DNA of 64,000 bases, taken from the NCBI RefSeq assembly GCF_963676685.1, contig NC_092353.1, forward strand, positions 11,619,734 through 11,683,733, in the 5' to 3' direction. The notes beneath the pieces are model-generated. The model was not told the DNA's origin. It saw nothing but the letters and a program-made list of their open reading frames with translations, and searched no databases. The stretch comes from Mytilus edulis (lineage: Eukaryota; Mollusca; Bivalvia; Mytilida; Mytilidae). Made by a program: the position numbers and the translations under genes. Positions 58,069 through 64,000 of the stretch are shown piece after piece. Numbering within the stretch: position 1 is the stretch's first letter; each line of letters opens with the position of its first letter.

Positions 58069-59358
58069 GTAAGTTATTTCATTTGTTTCATCAAACTGTA
58101 TTATTACGATATTTCCATTGGAAATTCAGTCGGTCATTGGTGACTGTTTAAGGTTATACCATAGACATAGAAAGGTGGGATTAAATTTTAGGAGAAAGGA
58201 ACTAATTTTGATGCACTTTTTAACTGATATATGCGATGTTTTAATAGTTTACAAAACACTCACACTTACATTCTGATTATCTTGCTTGGTCATTAAAATA
58301 ACACAATGTGTCTGTATTGTTGATTATGCAATGTTTGGTAATTGTCTTTGCATTTTCATGGTTAAATATATTTTTATTTATTTAAGGGTTATTATATGTG
58401 ACTTACAAACAGTGGCTAGCAGTTATTGTTTTACGATATATACTAGTGCAGATTGAATGTTTACAAATGCTCTATGTTCTTCATTGATCCATATCATAGG
58501 TTTTGGGTTCTTAAAGGGGCACTAGCTACAAGATATGTAAAACAAATAAAGTATGATGTTTTGGTTCAATCATTTATAAAAGACTAATAGGGAAATAATA
58601 TTTTTCTTTAGCAGCCAGTATGGTTTAATTTTGTCAAATTAAGCTAAAACATTGATGATGAATTATTTACTTGCGAGTGAATAATTCGAGCTCATTGAAT
58701 CCGTATTCATGTGAACTTCAATGTAACCCCTTAGCTAGAGATGGTTAACTCGTGCATTATTCGTGGTAGGTTATTTATAGGGAAAGAATGTCAACATCGA
58801 AAAGTGAAACAAAGATAAATCATTTGATTGACTGATTCGATCCACACAAAAATCATTCTTATACAGATAATAACGACGTTAAGACATATTTTTAATCTAT
58901 AATATGAAATTAAACACACCTAGAAAAATCCAATTACACGAGTTTGCTTCTATTTATATCTACATTTATGTTTATATCGCTTATATGAATCGGAGGTGTT
59001 ATATTCAGAGGTCAACTCAGTAGTTTATTAGAAGCTGTTACATTTAAATTACACACGAAACGAAGCTACACATTATCTAGCCCATGCCCTTTAATTTGTC
59101 TATTTAGATTTTATAACTTGAATAAATGTTTTACGGGGTTATAAATTCAAATATGAGAATTTGAGTCAAATCGGTGAACAAGTATTTGACAAGAAGTGCC
59201 GCTTTAACCAATACGAAAAGAGTTGTTTCTAATGTTCATTTTTGGTTTATCTGAGAGATTTTGATAAATTGTTATTTGAATAAGCTGGTTTGTAAAAAGA
59301 TCTTTTATTCAACTGGTCTTGACATCACAAATTTATATTACTACTTACATTTTTTCAG

Positions 59359-61769
59359 CTAAAGGTTATAGCAATGAAACGAAATGCCACGTTCAAAGCA
59401 CCAATGTTAAGTGCTGCAATTTAGGCTTGACCACAATACCAAGGCACTTACCAGTAAACGCGACTAATCTGGACTTAAGTAAAAACAGCATCAAAACAGT
59501 CAAAGGCTTTACCTTTCAGACTTTGCGATACCTCACCCACCTTCATTTGGAAAGAAATGGCATTCAGGTAATCGAGAAAAATGCTTTCCATGGATTACAT
59601 CGTCTACGAAGTCTTCATCTCAGCTTCAATTCTATAAAATTATTTCCCGCTGGCACGTTCGACAGACTGAATGGTTTACAAGAGTTGTCGATTGATAACA
59701 ATAAACTACAATACTTACAAGATAATGAAATAACAAAAATATTAAACATGTTAAAGATCATGTCATTGAGGAAATTTTCGTTTGACATATATCCAAATTT
59801 CAAATTTCCCAGTCAATGGGGTACGTTAAGTGAGTTGACAGATTTGGGGATTTTCGCTAGGTCAGCAAAAGTGCAATTTAACAACGCAATGTTCGCTCAT
59901 GTTTACTTACTGAAAATAATGTCTCTGTCCATAGATGTTGTACCGTTCATATCGGAAGATTTTTTCGAACATTTTCCTAAATTAGATTCAATAACACTTT
60001 CGATAGGTACTGACCTACCTAAAAATCCAATAGACCAAGTATTCAAATCTTTTGGAGTTTTCCGAGGAAGAAACCTGACGAGCATTGAAATAAATACAGG
60101 GAGATTTGATAATGGGTTTACTTTAAATTACAAGAGAATGAAGTATTTATGGTCAATTTGTTTAAAACGACTGACATTGAATAATCTATACATTAAAGAT
60201 ATACTTATATATGCTATGCAAGAATTTTCTATCAAAAGCACATGTCTCGAGTACCTGGAATTTTCTGAAAATACCATCTTTGACCGAGGAGCTTCTGTAG
60301 TTGCAGTTATGAATAACTTAAAAAATTTGAAAGTTTTGAAAATTACAAGAAATTGGCGTAGTTCGAAAAGTAAACGCTCACAACAATCAAGCTTATTTAG
60401 TTTCGTGCTTCCGAAAACTCTTGAAGAATTGTATGTAGAACATAACATGGGTGGTGATATGTCCGATGTTGAAGTTATAAACGGTTTCAATCTACGTGTG
60501 CTAAGCTTGAAGGACAATGAAATGTGGTCATGCATTGGAACTTTTACAGGAATTACAAATGTGGAGTATTTTGACATGTCTGGATGGAGATGCGAAAAGC
60601 TGTCAATAAATTTGCTATATGGTTTTCCAAATTTAAAGACATTGAAAGCCAGTGGGTCACATCTAGGAAAAGGATTTGTAAACCTTGCTGGAGCTGGGTC
60701 TTTCTTGAGTAAGAATCTGAGATTAAAAGATATTAATCTTTCGTTTAATAAAATAAACAGTATACCAGATGGACTACTTCTGCGCCGGTTTGAGCAGTTA
60801 TCATCAGTAAACATGTCATATAACAATCTCAAAATATTTCCTAAGTTTCATGCAAGTATCAAAACATTAAAAATAATTGATTTGACCTTTAACAGTATTA
60901 CATGGTTCAATGATGAAGACATTGAACACATTGAAAAGCTTGGAGAAGTTGATATACTCTTGAGAGGTAATCCCTTTCAATGTTCCTGTAAAACATTACA
61001 GTTTCTAAAATGGTTAAGTGAGACAAACCGAGTACCGGATATCTTAGATCTGACCTGTGTAACTGAACAAGCTTCCAGAAGGTTTATGTCTGAAGTTATT
61101 TCCAACCTTAAGACATTTGAGATTTCATGCAAAACGAAATTCTGGTTGACGTTTGCCGTGTCTATAACCTCCATTGTCGTACTTGCCATAATATTAACCG
61201 TCGTATTCTTTCGATATAAATATGCTGTTGAGTACTTTTTACTGAGATTCAAAATGAAAATGAAAAATTACAATGACTTGCAACAGGAATATATTTATGA
61301 TGCTTTTATATCATATAGTCACACAGATTCGGTATGGGTAAAACAGTTTCATGACAAGGTAAATAGTATGGGCTTCGAATTATGTCTGCACGACAAGGAC
61401 TTTATTGCTGGTGAAAGTATAGCAGTAAATGTACTAAATGCAATCGATTCCAGCAGAAAGGTAATATTTATTATAACTCACGAATTCTTAAAGAGTAGTT
61501 GGGGGTCATATGAAATGGAAATGACCCGTATGCATGCTTTTCAGAAGGGAAGAGAAGATATGGTGATTGTTGTCGTGAAGGATGATATAAAGATAACAGA
61601 TATGCCGGAAGTGATGAAGAATATGTGGATTAAGATAACATGTATCCAATGGCCAAACGATGACAACCTGCCATACAATACGGAGGAAATATTTTATGAA
61701 AAGATGAAAATGTCTCTCCAAAGAAGGGAAGATACTACTTTACTTTATTCTAGAAATTCAGTTATATAG
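59359..61769 (+). CDS. Toll-like receptor B, main exon (LRR-TM-TIR)
   Basis: With exon 1 this gives an 820-residue type I membrane receptor. Domains: N-terminal cysteine motif (KCHVQSTNVKCC), leucine-rich repeats (NLDLSKNSI, LHLERNGI, SLHLSFNSI, DINLSFNKI and others), cysteine cap (NPFQCSCKTLQFLKWL..LTCVT), membrane helix (FWLTFAVSITSIVVLAIILT, about 612-632) and a TIR domain from YDAFISYSH at about 664. The BB loop is LCLHDKDFIAGES, with Ala near 701 instead of the usual Pro and Lys-Asp instead of Arg-Asp. The C-terminus is complete (TTLLYSRNSVI). Ligand recognition should be extracellular or endosomal, with TIR-adaptor signalling in the cytosol. The extracellular part differs at many sites from TLR A, while the TIR end is closely conserved. 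A methionine at 59319 lies in the intron and is not the start. AATAAA signals are at 61877 and 61881. Confidence 0.93.
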
Positions 61770-63679
61770 AGCCTTTGTCATCATTTCAGAAATATAAAAT
61801 AATAATAAGTACTATTTATATTAGTAGGAGTCAAAAATACGCTTTTCTGTGAAGCTTTTTTTTTATGGTTTTTGTCAATAAATAAATTATCGATCAATGT
61901 TGAAGTAAAGCAAAGAAAACATTCAAGCAATGCTACCTTTCAGTATAAGTATTTTTCTTTCATCAACAATGAGGTTCAGAGGACATGTCTACAGTTTTGA
62001 TTGAGACAAATATTACTTTTGCTGTAAAGGAAAATGAGAAACTTTCTTTATATGATTGGTTTCAACTGGTTTCATTTAAAATCATATATATAGAGTTATA
62101 TAGCAAACACTGGAGCCCCTGTGGGCCTATTATAAAATATTTAAAAAACATATCTGGTTTTGTTTACTTTTTTTTTTATTATTTAAACTGCACAAATAGA
62201 TATTCCAAAAACGAATTCGATTTCATTGTTATTAGATAATTATTTATGTTCAACCTAATGTTGCACCTTTTTAGATTCAATGGTTTTTTTTTTTTATTTA
62301 ATTCTTCCTTGCTGTGAATATGCCATTCTGCATACCTTTGTTCATACATGTAGTGCTACATGTAGGCTATTTGTTACAAAAAAGAAAAATCATTATTAAA
62401 AAAAATCAAAAAATATCTTTAAGATAATCTTTTAATGCTACAATATTCACTTTTACTCTTTTAGTTTTTATTATATATATTTATTTGGGTTTTTTCTAAT
62501 GTCCAATATAAAACAATATTTGAATTCAGTGGTAGCTTATTTTGTACTTTTGTATTTGTCTTTTATTCAAATTATTTCTAAACGTCAAATATTTTTGTAC
62601 AAGTCCATAATAAAAAGTACATTTTTGGTTTGCATTGATTTTGGACAGAAATTAATGTATGTCTAAAACTCTGTGTTTGATCCTGTATTTGAGATTCTGT
62701 AACTTTTTATTTTTAGTCTTGTAAAATGACATCATATACACTTTATATCAGATAATATTATTAATTGATTTATTTCACTCGATTAGGCAGGGTTTAACTG
62801 GTTTGCTTATTTAAGACCAGTTCATCTATAGACTAGTGTGTCGGGATTTAAAACTCATCAATGATGTGTTCAGTTATTTGTCTCATCTTATACACTCAAG
62901 TGTATATCCGTTTGATGACATTGATAGGTGATTAGAAATCAATTATAATTATAACGGCTATCATCCTTATCACACACATCTTCAAATAGACTGTTCTTAT
63001 GCAAATGAAAACGTAAGCCTCACCCGATCAGTTGAAATGATATTGGTAACACATATAAAAATAAGAAGATATGGTATGACTGCAAATGAGGCAACTCTAC
63101 TTTCACATTCTAGAATATGTAGACTACTTTCTCACAAGCACAATATCCTAACTGTAAAGTATAACGGCATACACTAAAGGCACGAGGTTACATTCTACTG
63201 CTCTAACACAACACGAATAATAAACACTGCATCAAATAGATTTAAAATATGATATGGTTTGATTGCAAATGAGACAACATTCACCAAGGTACCAGATGAC
63301 ACTTAATGTCTATTGAAATTTTGAAACCACTTTTCCTATCTTGTGATATTTGTGTTTTGTCGTTAAACCATTGTACATTTCTTTTGATCCTATCATAAAT
63401 TTTAAGATATTGATAATAATTGGCCCATAAAGCTTATAAATCTCATTACATTTAATATCAAGACTTTGAATAGACTTATTAAGAAGGGATATAATTACGA
63501 TACTGTTGTCAAGTCATTAAAGATTGCATATTTTGGCATTAATATTGAGTCACTGATAAGGTCTTTGCATCGGAACTAGACACATTTATTCTAAAAACAG
63601 TTGTTGGCATGACACGGGTTATGTTCTTCTCATATATGTTATGATGGTATGATACTAAACCCCTAACGGGAAGGATTGT
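61770..63679. other. 3' flank of TLR B and intergenic DNA
   Basis: Positions 61770-61840 match the 3' flank of the TLR relic. AATAAA at 61877-61882 is the likely polyadenylation signal, about 110 nt after the stop. Family B ends occur at about 63060-63110 and 63245-63290. The 84-codon frame at 61985-62239 has no motif and low-complexity composition, so it is not called. Confidence 0.5.
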
Positions 63680-64000
63680 GCCTGATGTTCATATGATGAA
63701 ATCATAATCTTTCAGTCAGTTTAATTGAAGTCTGGAGCTGGCATGTCAGTTAACTGCTAGTAGTCTGTTGTTATTTATGTATTATTGTCATTTTGTTTAT
63801 TTTTTTTGGTTACATCTTCTGACATCAGACTCGGATTTTTCTTGAACTGAATTTTAATGTGCGTATTGTTATGCGTTTACTTTACTACATTGGTTAGAGG
63901 TATAGGGGGAGGGTTGAGATCTCACAAACATGTTTAACCCCGCCGCATTTTTGCGCCTGTCCCAAGTCAGGAGCCTCTGGCCTTTGTTAGTCTTGTATTA
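63680..64000. repeat. Dispersed repeat family A, cut by the window edge
   Basis: From GCCTGATGTTCATATGATGA through GTCTGGAGCTGGCATGTCAG and AGGGTTGAGATCTCACAAAC to the window end, it matches positions 5042-5370 of the longest copy. The 3' end lies outside the window. Confidence 0.7.

Noticed and set aside
60128..60832. 234-codon open frame antisense to TLR B
   Set aside because: It is the mirror of the leucine-rich repeat coding frame. No comparable full frame is kept on the minus strand of TLR A, and no splice or motif evidence supports it.

Overview
The window is nuclear DNA from a marine bivalve, most likely a mussel (Mytilus or a close relative). It is AT-rich, genes are sparse, introns begin GTAAGT and end TTTGCAG or TTTCAG, and most of the sequence is dispersed repeats of kinds I associate with mussel genomes. 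The species call rests on repeat recognition and on the lineage-expanded Toll-like receptor (TLR) family. It is not proven.

The gene content is a TLR cluster with four related loci, all on the + strand: (1) a multiply broken TLR pseudogene at 6.9-14.0 kb; (2) an apparently intact two-exon TLR at 18.8-24.9 kb (813 aa as modelled); (3) a heavily deleted TLR relic at 41.3-43.1 kb; (4) a second intact two-exon TLR at 58.0-61.8 kb (820 aa as modelled). In each locus a 52-nt first coding exon carries a 17-residue signal-peptide segment and splices in phase 1 to one long exon encoding leucine-rich repeats, a cysteine-cluster cap, one membrane helix and a cytoplasmic TIR domain. The two intact receptors should sit in the plasma or endosomal membrane and signal through TIR adaptors. 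In every copy that keeps the BB loop, the usual proline is alanine.

Flanking non-coding DNA is also paralogous: 4.7-6.9 kb with 53.5-58.0 kb, and 17.5-18 kb with 27-27.7 kb and 47.9-49.3 kb. The cluster therefore grew by segmental duplication. Transposon insertions are easy to delimit because an uninterrupted paralog shows the empty site.

Mobile DNA by region: a Helitron (3620-4670); three small inverted-repeat elements (7727-8588, 9463-9915, 32878-33625); a cointegrate-like structure of two 448-bp elements in direct orientation (10629-12815) inside the TLR pseudogene; a 16-copy 67-bp minisatellite (16.4-17.5 kb) with a single-copy counterpart at 47.5 kb; a retroelement reverse-transcriptase fragment split by another repeat (19.56-21.89 kb) in an intron; an 11.4-kb foldback-like inverted-repeat element (28609-39997) whose arms carry 22-bp tandem repeats and a nested hAT-like element; and a retro-insertion with a 14-bp target duplication just upstream of the last TLR (56634-57878). 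No tRNA, rRNA, CRISPR or bacterial features were seen.
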